A stretch of 64,000 nucleotides of DNA. It comes from Nitrospinota bacterium (GTDB taxonomy: Bacteria > JADFOP01 > DATKYB01). This document shows positions 17,019 through 26,849 of the stretch, one piece after another. The position numbers were made by a program, and so were the translations under genes. The stretch spans positions 1-64,000 of the forward strand of contig DATKYB010000054.1 of NCBI GenBank assembly GCA_035528715.1, written 5' to 3'. Positions within the stretch are counted from its first letter, which is position 1; every line of letters starts with the position of its first letter. The notes under the pieces were generated by a model. That model saw only the letters and a program-made list of their open reading frames with translations. It was not told the origin of the DNA and did not search any database.

Positions 17019-17336
17019 CTACTTATCCCCCTTTGAAATGAGTTTTAAAATGCCTTTTTTATTTATCCCCATAACCATTATTCGCTTTTCTCTGCTTTTT
17101 TCACCCCTTATAATAGTAAGAGAGGATGTTTTTACTCCGAAACTCTTTGCCAAAAACTTTATGCACTCTCTATTCGCTGCTCCTTCAACTGCAGGTGCTG
17201 CAATCTTTACCTTCAATACTCCATTGTAAATACCACTTATTTCATTCCTAGAAGACTTAGGCACAACCTTGATATCAAAGATAACCCCGTTAGTAGCATC
17301 ATCAACCTTCAACATAGCATCATTTGCCTCCCTCAT
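17019..17336 (-). CDS. yggU: DUF167/YggU family protein
   Basis: A 105-aa protein of the YggU family, small cytosolic and of unknown function. VFDIKVVPKSSRNEI-like strands and APAVEGAANRECIKFLAKSFGV (with the conserved GAAN turn) are diagnostic. It overlaps the end of divIVA by 17 bp, and its TAG stop directly abuts the CTG start of mtnA, so the three are translationally linked. Confidence 0.85.
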   Translation of the reverse strand: MREANDAMLKVDDATNGVIFDIKVVPKSSRNEISGIYNGVLKVKIAAPAVEGAANRECIKFLAKSFGVKTSSLTIIRGEKSREKRIMVMGINKKGILKLISKGDK

Positions 17337-17775
17337 CTTCCTTTTCTAATAGCTTTAAATAGGACTCAATAATAGACCTTATCTTTATCTGAAGTTGTTT
17401 TTTATGTTTTTTTAATTCCTGAATCTCTATCTTTATCTTCTCTACCTCTTTGTGAGAACTGCCCAGTATTTCTCTGGCCCTTAACTCCGCATCTTTTATA
17501 ATTAACTGGGCTTCTTTCCCTGCTGTTCCTGCAATTTCATCCTTCAACTTCTGGTTGGATTTCAACATCCTTTTCAGCTTTTCTTCATTTTCCATATAGA
17601 GCTTTATCTGCTCCTTCTTCTTTTCCAACTCACCTTTTAATTTTTTATTTTCTTCAATAATCTCTTCATATTCATTAGCAACTATTTCCAAAAAAGTGTC
17701 TACCTCTTCAGCATCAAAACCACGAAATCTGACATTAAACTGCTGCTGACGAATATCTAAAGGGGTGATTTTCAT
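17320..17775 (-). CDS. divIVA: DivIVA-domain protein
   Basis: Coiled-coil cell-division/polarity protein of 151 aa. The N-terminal ITPLDIRQQQFNVRFRGF and DAEEVDTFLEIV are the hallmark lipid-binding and dimerisation part (about residues 3-35). The rest is one long charged coiled coil that could polymerise at curved membrane. Neighbours yggT, proC and yggS form the same conserved set seen next to ftsZ in many bacteria; here it is separated from the ftsZ operon only by the orphan DHp gene and pgeF. Confidence 0.88.
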   Translation of the reverse strand: MKITPLDIRQQQFNVRFRGFDAEEVDTFLEIVANEYEEIIEENKKLKGELEKKKEQIKLYMENEEKLKRMLKSNQKLKDEIAGTAGKEAQLIIKDAELRAREILGSSHKEVEKIKIEIQELKKHKKQLQIKIRSIIESYLKLLEKEDEGGK

Positions 17776-17805
17776 AAATTATCTCCTTTAGGAAAGATAA
17801 AAAAT

Positions 17806-18099
17806 CTATCGTAGTTGATAACCTAGTTGAACCAATGATTGGATGACAGCTGACCTTAAGAATATTATAGCAAATATAGCTATGATGGGAGAAATATCTA
17901 TACCTGTAATAGGAATATATCTTCTAATTGGTGCCAATACAGGCTCAGTAGATCTTATTAAAAACTGAACAATAGGATTGTGGGGATCGGGATTAACCCA
18001 AGACATTAACGCTCTTATAATAATAACCCACATATAGAGATTAAGGGCAATATCCAGAATGTGGGCTAAGGCCGTTATAAAATTTCCAACTATAAACAT
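17806..18099 (-). CDS. yggT: YggT family membrane protein
   Basis: A 97-aa integral membrane protein with two hydrophobic helices (about residues 8-34 and 62-86). MSWVNPDPHNPIVQFLIRST, EPVLAPIRRYIP and GIDISPIIAIFAI are YggT signatures. It is a single-unit form; the E. coli protein is a tandem duplicate. In this gene context it is linked to division and osmotic functions, but its role is not settled. Confidence 0.87.
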   Translation of the reverse strand: MFIVGNFITALAHILDIALNLYMWVIIIRALMSWVNPDPHNPIVQFLIRSTEPVLAPIRRYIPITGIDISPIIAIFAIIFLRSAVIQSLVQLGYQLR

Positions 18100-18125
18100 C
18101 TATTTCCTCCTGATCAATCTATAAA

Positions 18126-18962
18126 TTATTTCTCTTTCTTTTTTGACAAGAACTTTCCTAATTCTTTAGATCTCTTGGTAGCTGCCTCTATTGCATTCAT
18201 AATTATCTCGCTTAAACCCTCTTTCTCTAGGACATGAAGTCCGGCTACGGTCGTGCCTCCTGGAGAGGTAACCATATCCCTTAATCTTGCAGGATGTTCG
18301 CCTGTCTCAACGATCATCTTCGCAGAACCCAGTAAAGTTTGAACAGATAATTCTTGAGACACCTCTCTACTGAGACCCATCTTAACTCCTGCGGCTATCA
18401 GTGCCTCTACAATTGTAAAGATATATGCAGGCCCGCTACCGCTTAAACCTGTCACAGCATCCATCAATTTTTCATCGATAATTACAGTCTTCCCTATTGT
18501 ATTAAAAATTTTTCTTGCTGTTTCTAGATCATCCTCTGTAGCATAATTCCCTTTAGATAACGCAGCAGCTCCTTCTTGAATAAGGGCGGGGGTATTTGGC
18601 ATAACTCTTATTAGCCTAATCTTAGAACTGGAAAAAGACTCGATAAATTTTAATGAAACCCCTGCAGCAATGGATATCAATAGTTTTGATCTGTTAATCT
18701 CACCAGCAATCTCTTTGAGTACTGTGGTTATATCTTGAGGTTTCACAGCAAGGATAATGATATCTCCCTTTTTAACTGCATCTCTATTCCTTTGAACAGC
18801 CTCGACAGAATAGGTCTTTTTGATATAACGAAGCCTTTCCTTGCTTATATCCATACCAATAATGTTCTTTGAGGAGATAAAATTTTTCCCCAATAAACCT
18901 TTTATCAATGCCTCACCCATATTCCCACAGCCTATAAATGCTAATTTATAATTCTTCTTCAA
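18126..18962 (-). CDS. proC: Pyrroline-5-carboxylate reductase
   Basis: NAD(P)H-dependent reduction of 1-pyrroline-5-carboxylate to proline, the last biosynthetic step. The 278-aa protein has the Rossmann AFIGCGNMGEALIKGLL (about residues 8-24), ILAVKPQDI, RVMPNTPALIQEGA and the substrate-binding SGSGPAYIF, followed by the signature MVTSPGGTTVAGL. It is 10 bp downstream of yggS, the usual pairing. The window thus holds enzymes for both making (proC) and oxidising (pruA) pyrroline-5-carboxylate, in unlinked positions. Confidence 0.93.
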   Translation of the reverse strand: MKKNYKLAFIGCGNMGEALIKGLLGKNFISSKNIIGMDISKERLRYIKKTYSVEAVQRNRDAVKKGDIIILAVKPQDITTVLKEIAGEINRSKLLISIAAGVSLKFIESFSSSKIRLIRVMPNTPALIQEGAAALSKGNYATEDDLETARKIFNTIGKTVIIDEKLMDAVTGLSGSGPAYIFTIVEALIAAGVKMGLSREVSQELSVQTLLGSAKMIVETGEHPARLRDMVTSPGGTTVAGLHVLEKEGLSEIIMNAIEAATKRSKELGKFLSKKKEK

Positions 18963-18971
18963 AAGTGCCTC

Positions 18972-19664
18972 CTAATATTGTCTCTCTCCAAATATAGTTG
19001 TTCCTACCCTTACCATAGTAGCCCCCTCTTCTATTGCAATCTCAAAATCATTAGACATCCCCATTGAGAGCTCTTCTATAGAAACTCCTTCTATCTCTTG
19101 CTTTTCGATCTCATCTTTTAACTCTCGAAGCTTTATAAAATAGGGCCTGGCATCTTCTGGGTCATTAAAGAAGGGAGGCATGGTCATTAAACCCTTAATA
19201 GAAATATGCTCATAGTTAGAAATCTCTTTTATGATCTTCATCATCTCTGCTGCTTCCATGCCATATTTTGTCTCTTCCCCTGATATGTTAACCTGGATAA
19301 GAATATCCATTACCTTTCCTTTTTTTTTACCAATTCTATCAATCTCATGTGCTAATGGAATGCTGTCAACAGAGTGAACCATATCGAAAAGGTCAAAAAT
19401 ATACTTAACCTTATTCCTCTGAAGATGTCCTATCATATGCCACTTTACATCCCTGCCTATATCTTCTATCTTATCCCTAGCCTCTTGGACCCTGTTTTCT
19501 CCAAAAAGTTGATGCCCTGCCTTAATCGCCTCTTTAATGCGATGAACATCCACAGTTTTGGAAACAGCAATGAGTTTTACCTCATTAGAATTTCTGCCAC
19601 TTCTCTCCGCAGCCTTTTTCATTCTTTCTTTAACTTCTAATAGATTATCTTTAATAAAAGACAT
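18972..19664 (-). CDS. yggS: PLP homeostasis protein (YggS/PLPBP)
   Basis: Pyridoxal-phosphate-binding barrel protein without a known catalytic reaction, important for vitamin B6 and amino-acid balance. VKLIAVSKTVDVHRI carries the PLP lysine, followed by FGENRVQEARDKI, WHMIGHLQRNKVKY and GMSNDFEIAIEEGATMVRVGTTIFG. The open frame reaches 19709, but the ATG at 19664 (MSFIKDNL) has GGAG 8 nt upstream and matches the family start, giving 230 aa. It is first in the yggS-proC-yggT-divIVA-yggU-mtnA operon. Confidence 0.9.
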   Translation of the reverse strand: MSFIKDNLLEVKERMKKAAERSGRNSNEVKLIAVSKTVDVHRIKEAIKAGHQLFGENRVQEARDKIEDIGRDVKWHMIGHLQRNKVKYIFDLFDMVHSVDSIPLAHEIDRIGKKKGKVMDILIQVNISGEETKYGMEAAEMMKIIKEISNYEHISIKGLMTMPPFFNDPEDARPYFIKLRELKDEIEKQEIEGVSIEELSMGMSNDFEIAIEEGATMVRVGTTIFGERQY

Positions 19665-19699
19665 ATCAAAGACTCCAAAAAACCATTGAATATTTTTAA

Positions 19700-19728
19700 A
19701 ATATAACATTTAAAAAAAAAGACTTCAA
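19700..19728 (-). promoter_or_regulatory. Promoter of the yggS-proC-divIVA operon
   Basis: TTGAAG (19728-19723) and TATATT (19705-19700) are 17 nt apart on the minus strand; the spacer contains a T9 run. The start codon at 19664 is about 35 nt downstream of the -10 box. Confidence 0.6.
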
Positions 19729-19991
19729 CAAAAATAAGGAAATCTCTCTGCTCTTTCAAATATTTAACTTTGTAAATTATAGGAAATAAGGTATCTTGAG
19801 CTAAAGAGTCAAAAATGTGGCAATTTTTTATGAAATTTGACAACTATTTGACTGCTCTGCGAAACTTTCAAATAAAAAGTCCCTTCATAAAAAACTCATT
19901 AAATCAGAATGTTATACATAAGAAACATTAGTAAAAAATACTAGGTATATTATTTGCATATTCGGTATATAAATTTTATAGGATTTCTTGA

Positions 19992-20276
19992 ATGTTAGAA
20001 AAAACAAATATTGATAATATAAAGAGATTAATCCTTTGTATAAGTCACGAAATAAACAATCCTTTAAACACAATATCTCTTAATGCCCAATTATTAAAGA
20101 GAACAACGAATGAGGATATCTTAAAACGGGCAGCTATCATTGACAGTAGTGTGGATAGACTAAAAAATATAATTTCCCAGATGCTCCAATCAGTAAATAA
20201 CCATCCTAGACATATTAAGAATGCAAAGATAATAGATCTTAAAAAATTTAAAGAGAGAAAGATGTTTCATCTCTGA
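19992..20276 (+). CDS. Orphan histidine-kinase dimerisation (HisKA/DHp) protein, no ATPase domain
   Basis: A 94-aa protein that is essentially one DHp helical hairpin. The H-box reads LCISHEINNPLNTISLNAQLL (about residues 16-36), with an intact phospho-acceptor His, and the second helix is SSVDRLKNIISQML. The protein stops before any HATPase domain would begin; I see no G-box or N-box in the 16 bp that remain before the convergent pgeF. It could be a phosphotransfer protein of the Spo0B or ChpT kind, a decoy, or a remnant. Its spacing to neighbours and AGGA site suggest a real gene. A related but His-less protein is at 39018-39332. Confidence 0.65.
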   Translation: MLEKTNIDNIKRLILCISHEINNPLNTISLNAQLLKRTTNEDILKRAAIIDSSVDRLKNIISQMLQSVNNHPRHIKNAKIIDLKKFKERKMFHL

Positions 20277-20292
20277 AGCTATGCTCTTTGAT

Positions 20293-21036
20293 TTATTCTT
20301 CATCGGCTAACATTGCTATATTAATCATTCTCCCCTTTTCTTTATTATTTCTTCGATATGAATAAAATTCTCTATAATGACAACATGTGCATAAATCTAT
20401 AATCAATATATTTTCTCTTTTAACACCTTCTTCTAATAACTGATCATAATTTATACCACCAAGATCTAAAAAAAATTTATTATTATCGTTTCCTTTGATA
20501 TATCTTTTAAAATGAATAAATTCTTTTTTAAAAAACTCTATTACATTTTCACCCACTTCATAACAACATGCTTTGATAGACGGTCCCATACCAACAAGAA
20601 CATCACTCGGATTAGCACCAAAGAATTCTTTTAATTTTTTAATGACTTTCTTTGTAATCTTTAAAAGGGTTCCTTTTCTCCCAGCATGAACTATGGCTAT
20701 TATCTTTTTTTTGGGATCAAATATAATTATTGGGATACAATCAGCGGTCCTAACAGCAATAGGAAGGTTAATCTGATTTGTAATAATTGCATCACCTCTA
20801 AAATCATTTAAAGAATCCAAATCAATCTTTTTTTCAATGATAAGTATATGACTGCTGTGGATTTGTTTTATGGATAAAACCCTCTCTTTAAAAATATTCA
20901 AAGCATTGTAAAATTGCTTTTCCTTGTCATTCAACCGAAAACTAAATCCATGAATAAAAAATGGAAATTGTTCTAGTCTCTTGAATGTAACATAGCTAAT
21001 CCTTCTGTAACTTTTTATGAGATAACTATTCCCCAT
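20293..21036 (-). CDS. pgeF: Peptidoglycan editing factor / laccase-fold purine nucleoside enzyme
   Basis: YfiH/DUF152 protein of 247 aa. The metal-site motifs are visible: ADCIPIIIFDP, VHAGRKGTLLKI (His) and GMGPSIKACCYEVGENV (Cys and others), with the C-terminal DLCTCCHYREFYSYRR. In E. coli PgeF keeps wrong residues out of peptidoglycan stems, and family members act on purine nucleosides. Its start overlaps the end of the radical SAM gene by 11 bp, placing it as the last gene of the division operon, which agrees with a cell-wall role. Confidence 0.88.
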   Translation of the reverse strand: MGNSYLIKSYRRISYVTFKRLEQFPFFIHGFSFRLNDKEKQFYNALNIFKERVLSIKQIHSSHILIIEKKIDLDSLNDFRGDAIITNQINLPIAVRTADCIPIIIFDPKKKIIAIVHAGRKGTLLKITKKVIKKLKEFFGANPSDVLVGMGPSIKACCYEVGENVIEFFKKEFIHFKRYIKGNDNNKFFLDLGGINYDQLLEEGVKRENILIIDLCTCCHYREFYSYRRNNKEKGRMINIAMLADEE

Positions 21037-22729
21037 ATCTTATGTTCTTTTCTCTTTTATTAAAAAGGTAGTCTTTTTCTATGCCGATATCGATATGATC
21101 CCACGGAAATATCTCTTTATAATCTCTTTTTCTATATACATAAAACTCTGGATTAATATTTACCTCTTTAATTGCTTTACGCCAATCTTCCCTTAGATTG
21201 TAAGAAGCAAGTAAAAGTTCTCCAACCCTTCTATCGCCCCTTGATAATATTGCTTGGATAAATGACCATTTGGGAAGTTCATGAATAACAAAGACATTTG
21301 CAACCTTTTTCAAGCCATTTTTAATAATCTTCAACTTTCTTTCTAAAGACTTTACATCCTCCATTCTATCCCATTGAAAAGGGGTAAAAGGCTTGGGAAC
21401 AAAAGGATTTATACTCAAAGTTATATTCCCCAATCTTCCTTTTTTTCTCGAGTCTTTTAAGATGTAATGTTTTATCCTTTTTATCAAATCTATTAATCCT
21501 TGAATATCTCCCTCTGTTTCAGTTGGAATACCAATTAAAAAATACAATTTTATATGCGGTATGTCTTCGGCAGTAATTAATCTTATACCTTTTATAATTT
21601 CCTCATCTGTCATCTCTTTATTTATAAACCTTCTCAGGCGTTCTGTTCCGGCTTCAGGGGCAAACGCCAATGTCTTATGCCCGCTTGCAGCTAAACACTT
21701 AATAAAGTCTTCTGAAAGGGCATCAATTCTTAAAGAAGATACTGATATCTTCCCTCCCATCTTTAAGATAGCGTGACAGATAGACTCTATCTGTGGATGA
21801 TCCATTAAGGAAGAACCCACAAGACCAATCTTATTACTATACTGCAATCCTTTTTTAACATCTTCAATGATGATCTCTTTGCTTGAATATCGGGGTGGAC
21901 CATATACATGACTTGTAACACAAAATTTACAGTTTTTCCCGCATCCCCGTTCTATCTCTATAAGATATATATCAGAAAATTCTGTATTCACTGTAAAAAT
22001 CTTTGTAGAAGTAGGAAAGTTATCGATATTTTTTGTATATCTTTTCTTTATCTTCTCTGGATAACCCTTCTTTGCCTTAAGAGATCTTATTCTTCCATCA
22101 GAATAATAACTAATCTTATATCCTGAAGGGATATATATCCCCTCAATTTTAGAAAATCTCTTTACGATTTCCTCCTTTTTTCCTCTAATACCTAAAGTGC
22201 TTCTGAATTCATCTAAAAAATCTTTTATTGCCTCCTCTCCCTCTCCTATTATAAACATATCGATAAAATCTGCTAAAGGCTCTGGATTATAAAAGGTGCA
22301 AACACCTCCAGCGATAACGATTGGAAAATAATTTTTACGTTGATTTGATAACAAAGGAATCCCAGCTAAATCCAAAATCCTCAAAATGTTTATATAATCT
22401 GCTTCGAAGGATATCGAAAAGGCAAGGATATTGAAATCTACTATAGGAATTTGACTCTCAAAAGAGAATAGAGGGATTTTTCTTCTGATAAAAACCTCAA
22501 TATCTTCTTTATCTGGTAAAAATACTCGTTCACAAACAACATCTTCTTCTTTATTTAATAAATAATAAATATTTTGAAATCCTAAGTTTGACATTCCCAC
22601 TTGGTAAAGATTGGGATATGCCAAAGCGACAGATATTCTATCCCTAAAGGTTTTTTTTACAGTACCTTTTTCATCATTTATCAATCTCCTGATTTTATCA
22701 ATATACTTCAATGCATCACCAAAAATCAA
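21026..22729 (-). CDS. B12-binding-type radical SAM protein (TIGR03960-like)
   Basis: A 567-aa protein with an N-terminal region (about 30-200) resembling the B12-binding fold of this class. The radical SAM core begins at [24 protein letters not shown], whose C-x3-C-x2-C binds the [4Fe-4S] cluster. [23 protein letters not shown] and [12 protein letters not shown] are barrel motifs. From memory this matches TIGR03960, whose reaction I do not know. It overlaps ftsZ by 4 bp and pgeF by 11 bp. Location in the division operon is unusual to me and suggests co-expression with FtsZ. Confidence 0.82.
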   Translation of the reverse strand: MIFGDALKYIDKIRRLINDEKGTVKKTFRDRISVALAYPNLYQVGMSNLGFQNIYYLLNKEEDVVCERVFLPDKEDIEVFIRRKIPLFSFESQIPIVDFNILAFSISFEADYINILRILDLAGIPLLSNQRKNYFPIVIAGGVCTFYNPEPLADFIDMFIIGEGEEAIKDFLDEFRSTLGIRGKKEEIVKRFSKIEGIYIPSGYKISYYSDGRIRSLKAKKGYPEKIKKRYTKNIDNFPTSTKIFTVNTEFSDIYLIEIERGCGKNCKFCVTSHVYGPPRYSSKEIIIEDVKKGLQYSNKIGLVGSSLMDHPQIESICHAILKMGGKISVSSLRIDALSEDFIKCLAASGHKTLAFAPEAGTERLRRFINKEMTDEEIIKGIRLITAEDIPHIKLYFLIGIPTETEGDIQGLIDLIKRIKHYILKDSRKKGRLGNITLSINPFVPKPFTPFQWDRMEDVKSLERKLKIIKNGLKKVANVFVIHELPKWSFIQAILSRGDRRVGELLLASYNLREDWRKAIKEVNINPEFYVYRKRDYKEIFPWDHIDIGIEKDYLFNKREKNIRYGE

Positions 22730-23871
22730 TCAGGTTGTTTCCTTAGAAAAGTTGGTACGTCTAATTCCCTATCATCAAGGTATGATGTCTCTAAGGCTAT
22801 TTTAACATTTGGTTCTTTTTTACGATTCTGTCTGATATGGGTCGGTATTTCAATATCATCTCCACCTGCCACTGCCTTCAATCTTCTAACAGAGGATTCT
22901 TCTTTTTTCTCATCTTGTATATTAAAACCAGTAGCAATCACTGTAACCCTAACTTCTTCTCCCATACTTTCATCAAGCACCGATCCAAATATGATATGGG
23001 CATCCTCATGGGCACTTTCATAAATGATAGTTGCGGCTTCATTCACTTCATACAGGCTCAGATCGTTTCCTCCTGTAATATTAATCAGAACGCCTCTTGC
23101 ACCTTCAATGGAAGACTCTTCTAATAGTGGACTAGAGACCGCTCTTTGCGCTGCCTCTACAGCCCTGCTTTCTCCTCTGGCAACACCCGCACCCATTAAA
23201 GCCATTCCCATTTCAGACATAATCGTTCTTACATCTGCAAAATCTAGATTGATGAGGCCTGGAACAGTTATAAGATCAGATATGCCCCTTACTGCTTGCT
23301 TCAAAATATCATCAGCGATCCTAAACGCATCTCTAAGAGAAGTCTGTTTTCCAACAACATTTAACAGCCTCTGATTAGGAATCGTTATCAATGTATCAAC
23401 CGATTCTTTTAGTTCCTTAATTCCATCCTCAGCCTGAAGAGCTCTTTTTTTCCCTTCAAACAAAAATGGTTTCGTAACAACGGCTACAGCTAATGCACCT
23501 TTATCTCTTGCTATTTTCGCTATTATAGGCGCTCCTCCAGTGCCTGTTCCTCCACCCATCCCTGCAGTAATAAAAACCATATCTGCTTCACCAATGATAT
23601 CTGCAATCTTATCAGTATCTTCTAAAGCAGCTTTTCTTCCAATCTCAGGATTAGCCCCAGCTCCTAAGCCTTTGGTTATTTCTTTTCCTAACTGGAGTTT
23701 GTGAGTCGCTAAAGATGCCTCCAGAGCTTGCATATCAGTGTTTGCGATAACAAAATCAACCCCTTCTAATCGCGATGCGATCATAGTGTTGACAGCATTA
23801 CCACCTCCTCCGCCAACACCAATAACCTTGATTTTAGCCGATAAATCTATATCTTCAACAAATTCGAACAT
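22726..23871 (-). CDS. ftsZ: Cell division protein FtsZ
   Basis: Tubulin-like GTPase forming the Z-ring. The 381-aa protein shows [15 protein letters not shown] (nucleotide loop), the tubulin signature [18 protein letters not shown] and, at the end, a conserved C-terminal peptide [11 protein letters not shown] that binds FtsA. An in-frame TTG 18 nt upstream (23889) is open, but AAAGGAGG lies 7 nt before the ATG at 23871, which is the start chosen. It follows ftsA by about 25 bp and overlaps the radical SAM gene by 4 bp. Confidence 0.96.
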   Translation of the reverse strand: MFEFVEDIDLSAKIKVIGVGGGGGNAVNTMIASRLEGVDFVIANTDMQALEASLATHKLQLGKEITKGLGAGANPEIGRKAALEDTDKIADIIGEADMVFITAGMGGGTGTGGAPIIAKIARDKGALAVAVVTKPFLFEGKKRALQAEDGIKELKESVDTLITIPNQRLLNVVGKQTSLRDAFRIADDILKQAVRGISDLITVPGLINLDFADVRTIMSEMGMALMGAGVARGESRAVEAAQRAVSSPLLEESSIEGARGVLINITGGNDLSLYEVNEAATIIYESAHEDAHIIFGSVLDESMGEEVRVTVIATGFNIQDEKKEESSVRRLKAVAGGDDIEIPTHIRQNRKKEPNVKIALETSYLDDRELDVPTFLRKQPD

Positions 23872-23896
23872 CCCTCTTCCTCCTTTCAAGTTTTTA

Positions 23897-25129
23897 TTAA
23901 AAAACTCTTAAAACTGTCTCTTTCATTCGTTCGAACATCTTCCCTAACATTCTATTGTTACCAGATCCATTGAATTTCCCATTGTTTTGATTGTTATATC
24001 CATATAGAACCAACCCAACGCCTGTAGCATACATAGGACTGTTTACCACATCAACTAATCCCCCAATACCGATAGGCATACCGACCCTTACAGGTAATTC
24101 AAATGTCTGCTCACCTATCTCAGACATTCCCTCCATTATTGCAGCCCCCCCCGTAATCACGACACCAGAAGCAATCAGTTCATTGAATCCCGACATAAGC
24201 AACTCTTTCTTAACAAGGGTAAACAATTCTTTAATCCTCGGTTCTATTATCTCACTTAAAATCTTTCGGGAAAGAGTCCTGGGCATCCTTCCGCCTACAC
24301 TTGGCACCTCTATTGTTTCATCTTCTTTGACGAGAGATGTCATGGCACAACCATATCGCTTTTTAATTTTTTCTGCTTCTACTGATGGTGTCTTCAAACC
24401 TATTGCAATATCATTTGTCACATGGTTCCCGCCAATGGGTAACACCGATGTATGTCTAACACTTCCATCATAGAACAGAGCAATGTCAGTTGTTCCTCCT
24501 CCAATATCCACAATTACAACACCTAACTCTTGTTCATCCGGGGTTAGAACTGCTTCGCTAGAAGCCAGTTGATCTAAAACAATATCTTTAACTTCTATAT
24601 TTCCTTTGTTCACACATTTTACAATATTTTGTAACGATGTCGCTGCACCCGTAACAATATGAACTTTTCCTTCTAATCTTACCCCTGAGATACCCAAAGG
24701 ATCTTTAATGCCATCCTGCTCATCAATAATAAACTCTTGGGATAAGACATGAATAATTTCTCTATCAAAAGGCATGGCCATAGCCTTCGCAGCGTCTATA
24801 ACTCTCTCTATATCTGATTGTACCACCTCCTTATTTTTTATGGCGATGATGCCATGGCTGTTTAGACCCTTAATATGAGAACCTGTAATACTGACATAAG
24901 CAGAATCAATCTCTATTCCTGCCATAAGTTCCGCCTCTTCAATAGCTTTCTTAATCGAGTCTACTGTACTATCAATATTGACTACTACACCCTTTTTCAA
25001 TCCCTTTGACGGATGGATTCCTATTCCTATGATATCTATCTCATTTTCTTCACCCAGCGCACCTACAATTGCACAGATCTTTGAAGTCCCTATATCTAAA
25101 CCTACAATTGTATCTCCTTTCTTAATCAT
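23897..25129 (-). CDS. ftsA: Cell division protein FtsA
   Basis: Actin-fold membrane tether of the Z-ring, 410 aa. [15 protein letters not shown] (phosphate 1), the inserted 1C domain with [28 protein letters not shown] (phosphate 2) and [13 protein letters not shown] (adenosine) are visible. The last 16 residues, [16 protein letters not shown], form the membrane-binding amphipathic helix. It stands directly after ftsQ and before ftsZ, the standard order. Confidence 0.95.
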   Translation of the reverse strand: MIKKGDTIVGLDIGTSKICAIVGALGEENEIDIIGIGIHPSKGLKKGVVVNIDSTVDSIKKAIEEAELMAGIEIDSAYVSITGSHIKGLNSHGIIAIKNKEVVQSDIERVIDAAKAMAMPFDREIIHVLSQEFIIDEQDGIKDPLGISGVRLEGKVHIVTGAATSLQNIVKCVNKGNIEVKDIVLDQLASSEAVLTPDEQELGVVIVDIGGGTTDIALFYDGSVRHTSVLPIGGNHVTNDIAIGLKTPSVEAEKIKKRYGCAMTSLVKEDETIEVPSVGGRMPRTLSRKILSEIIEPRIKELFTLVKKELLMSGFNELIASGVVITGGAAIMEGMSEIGEQTFELPVRVGMPIGIGGLVDVVNSPMYATGVGLVLYGYNNQNNGKFNGSGNNRMLGKMFERMKETVLRVF

Positions 25130-25147
25130 ATCCTTATCACCTCCTCC

Positions 25148-25933
25148 TTAAAATAATTTAACAACAACCTTTTTTCTAAAGCAAAGATCAACATATTCAA
25201 TCCTCCTCTTATCTTTTTTTAAAAGTTTTGATATTGTTTTTAAACGTGAAACTTCTTTTTCAATATTGCTTTCATCCAAATTGAGACGGGTCCCATTAGT
25301 CATTTTAATAGAAACTCTTCTCATGTCAGACATATCAACAATGAAAATATCTCTTAAGTTGTATAAACCGGAATTACTTAGGTTTTTTAAAATCGCAAGT
25401 CCTCTAAGAGGTCTTTCTAAAGATACCCTATTTCCAATATTGTAATTTATTTTTTTGACTCCTTTAATTAAAGGGTATCTCTCTGTTTCTTCTTTAAAAT
25501 CCAACTTCTTAATAATAAAGCCAGCATCATCTAAAAGATATTTTTCAGTTGATAGCAATACTGCATAAGGTTTCCTTTCTTGAATATTGATATTAATGGT
25601 TTTTGGTAATTTTCTTTCTATTTTGACCTTTTTAATCCATGGCTCTTTTCCCAATACCTTACTTATTTTTTCTATATCTATTTTAAATATATTCATACCT
25701 GGTTCTACGGAGATCAATTCAGCGATATATTTCTCTGATAAAAAATTTGTTCCTAATATATTTATCTCTTTTACATTAAAAAAATAAGATTGCTTAATAT
25801 AGGTTATTAACTGAAAAACAAAAAAAGCTATCAAAATGGGAATGCAGAAAATACGTAATCTGTAATAAATTTTTTTGATCTTCAAAAACCTTTTTTCCGC
25901 TGAACTCGATTTTTTTGATTTCTTATATTTCAT
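25148..25933 (-). CDS. ftsQ: Cell division protein FtsQ
   Basis: Bitopic divisome protein of 261 aa. A basic N-terminal tail precedes one transmembrane helix (about residues 28-50, LRIFCIPILIAFFVFQLITY). The POTRA domain then begins with FFNVKEINILGTNFLSEKYI and VEPGMNIFKIDIEKI, and IKKVKIERKLPKTININIQERKP leads into the beta domain. It links the cytoplasmic FtsA/FtsZ ring to the periplasmic synthases. It is 1 bp from murB. Confidence 0.9.
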   Translation of the reverse strand: MKYKKSKKSSSAEKRFLKIKKIYYRLRIFCIPILIAFFVFQLITYIKQSYFFNVKEINILGTNFLSEKYIAELISVEPGMNIFKIDIEKISKVLGKEPWIKKVKIERKLPKTININIQERKPYAVLLSTEKYLLDDAGFIIKKLDFKEETERYPLIKGVKKINYNIGNRVSLERPLRGLAILKNLSNSGLYNLRDIFIVDMSDMRRVSIKMTNGTRLNLDESNIEKEVSRLKTISKLLKKDKRRIEYVDLCFRKKVVVKLF

Positions 25934-25934
25934 G

Positions 25935-26849
25935 CTATTTCCCTACTATACAAACCTCTCTCTCTAAAGTAATACCCGTTTCTTGAAAAACTTTTTCCTC
26001 TATATACTCGATTAAACAAATAACATCCTTTGCAGAAGCTCTTCCTTTATTTATAATATAGTTTGCATGAAGCCTTGAAATCTCAGCATCACCAATACAA
26101 TATCCTTTGAGCCCTAGATCATCTATAAGTTTACCCGCAGCAATATTTTGAAGATTTTTGAATATTGAACCAGCACTAGGAAAAGAGATGGGCTGAGTCT
26201 TTTTACGTGTTTTCAAGTTTTTTAGAAATATATCTCGTATAGTATCCTTATTACCTTTTTTTAAGGAAATATCCACATCTAACACAATTCCCTCATAGGG
26301 GAGTTTTGAGGAACGATAACTGAATTGGATATCTTTTTTTGCTATATTAAATATCTTTCCTTGATAATCCATCAGGGTTATCGATTTAACGATATCTCCG
26401 ATTTCCCAAGACTTTGTTCCCGCATTCATGACCAGTGCGCCACCTATAGAACCTGGAATACCTGTTCCACCTTCTAGCCCTGAAAATCCTTTTTCGATAC
26501 AAAAATGAATCAAATCAGACATCTTTAAACCAGCTCCTGATTTTAGAATTAACTTTTCCTTATAGCTAGTAATCTGAATATCACTAAATCCCTTCTTTAA
26601 GTTTATAACAACTCCTCTAATACCATTATCGCTAACAATAATATTTGTTCCCTCTCCTAGAATAAAAACCGGTAAGTCATTTTCATTAATTATTTTAAGG
26701 ATTTTCTGAAGTTCCTTCACATCTTTTGGGCTTATAAACACATCAGCCCTTCCCCCCAGAAGAATAGAGGTATGTTTCTTCATCTCCTCATCAAATTTCT
26801 TTTCCTGAAAATCCCTAAAAAGAGAAAAATACACTTCTTTTTTATCCAT
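25935..26849 (-). CDS. murB: UDP-N-acetylenolpyruvoylglucosamine reductase
   Basis: FAD- and NADPH-dependent reduction giving UDP-MurNAc, the second committed step of peptidoglycan synthesis. The type-II-like sequence contains KHTSILLGGRADVFI, the FAD-binding ILGEGTNIIV, GLEGGTGIPGSIGGALVMNAG and the catalytic Ser in PSAGSIFKN. The open frame reaches 26897, but homologues start near MDKKEVYFSLF, so I use the ATG at 26849, which overlaps the murC stop by 8 bp (304 aa). The ribosome site is weak and coupling from murC is likely. Confidence 0.92.
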   Translation of the reverse strand: MDKKEVYFSLFRDFQEKKFDEEMKKHTSILLGGRADVFISPKDVKELQKILKIINENDLPVFILGEGTNIIVSDNGIRGVVINLKKGFSDIQITSYKEKLILKSGAGLKMSDLIHFCIEKGFSGLEGGTGIPGSIGGALVMNAGTKSWEIGDIVKSITLMDYQGKIFNIAKKDIQFSYRSSKLPYEGIVLDVDISLKKGNKDTIRDIFLKNLKTRKKTQPISFPSAGSIFKNLQNIAAGKLIDDLGLKGYCIGDAEISRLHANYIINKGRASAKDVICLIEYIEEKVFQETGITLEREVCIVGK

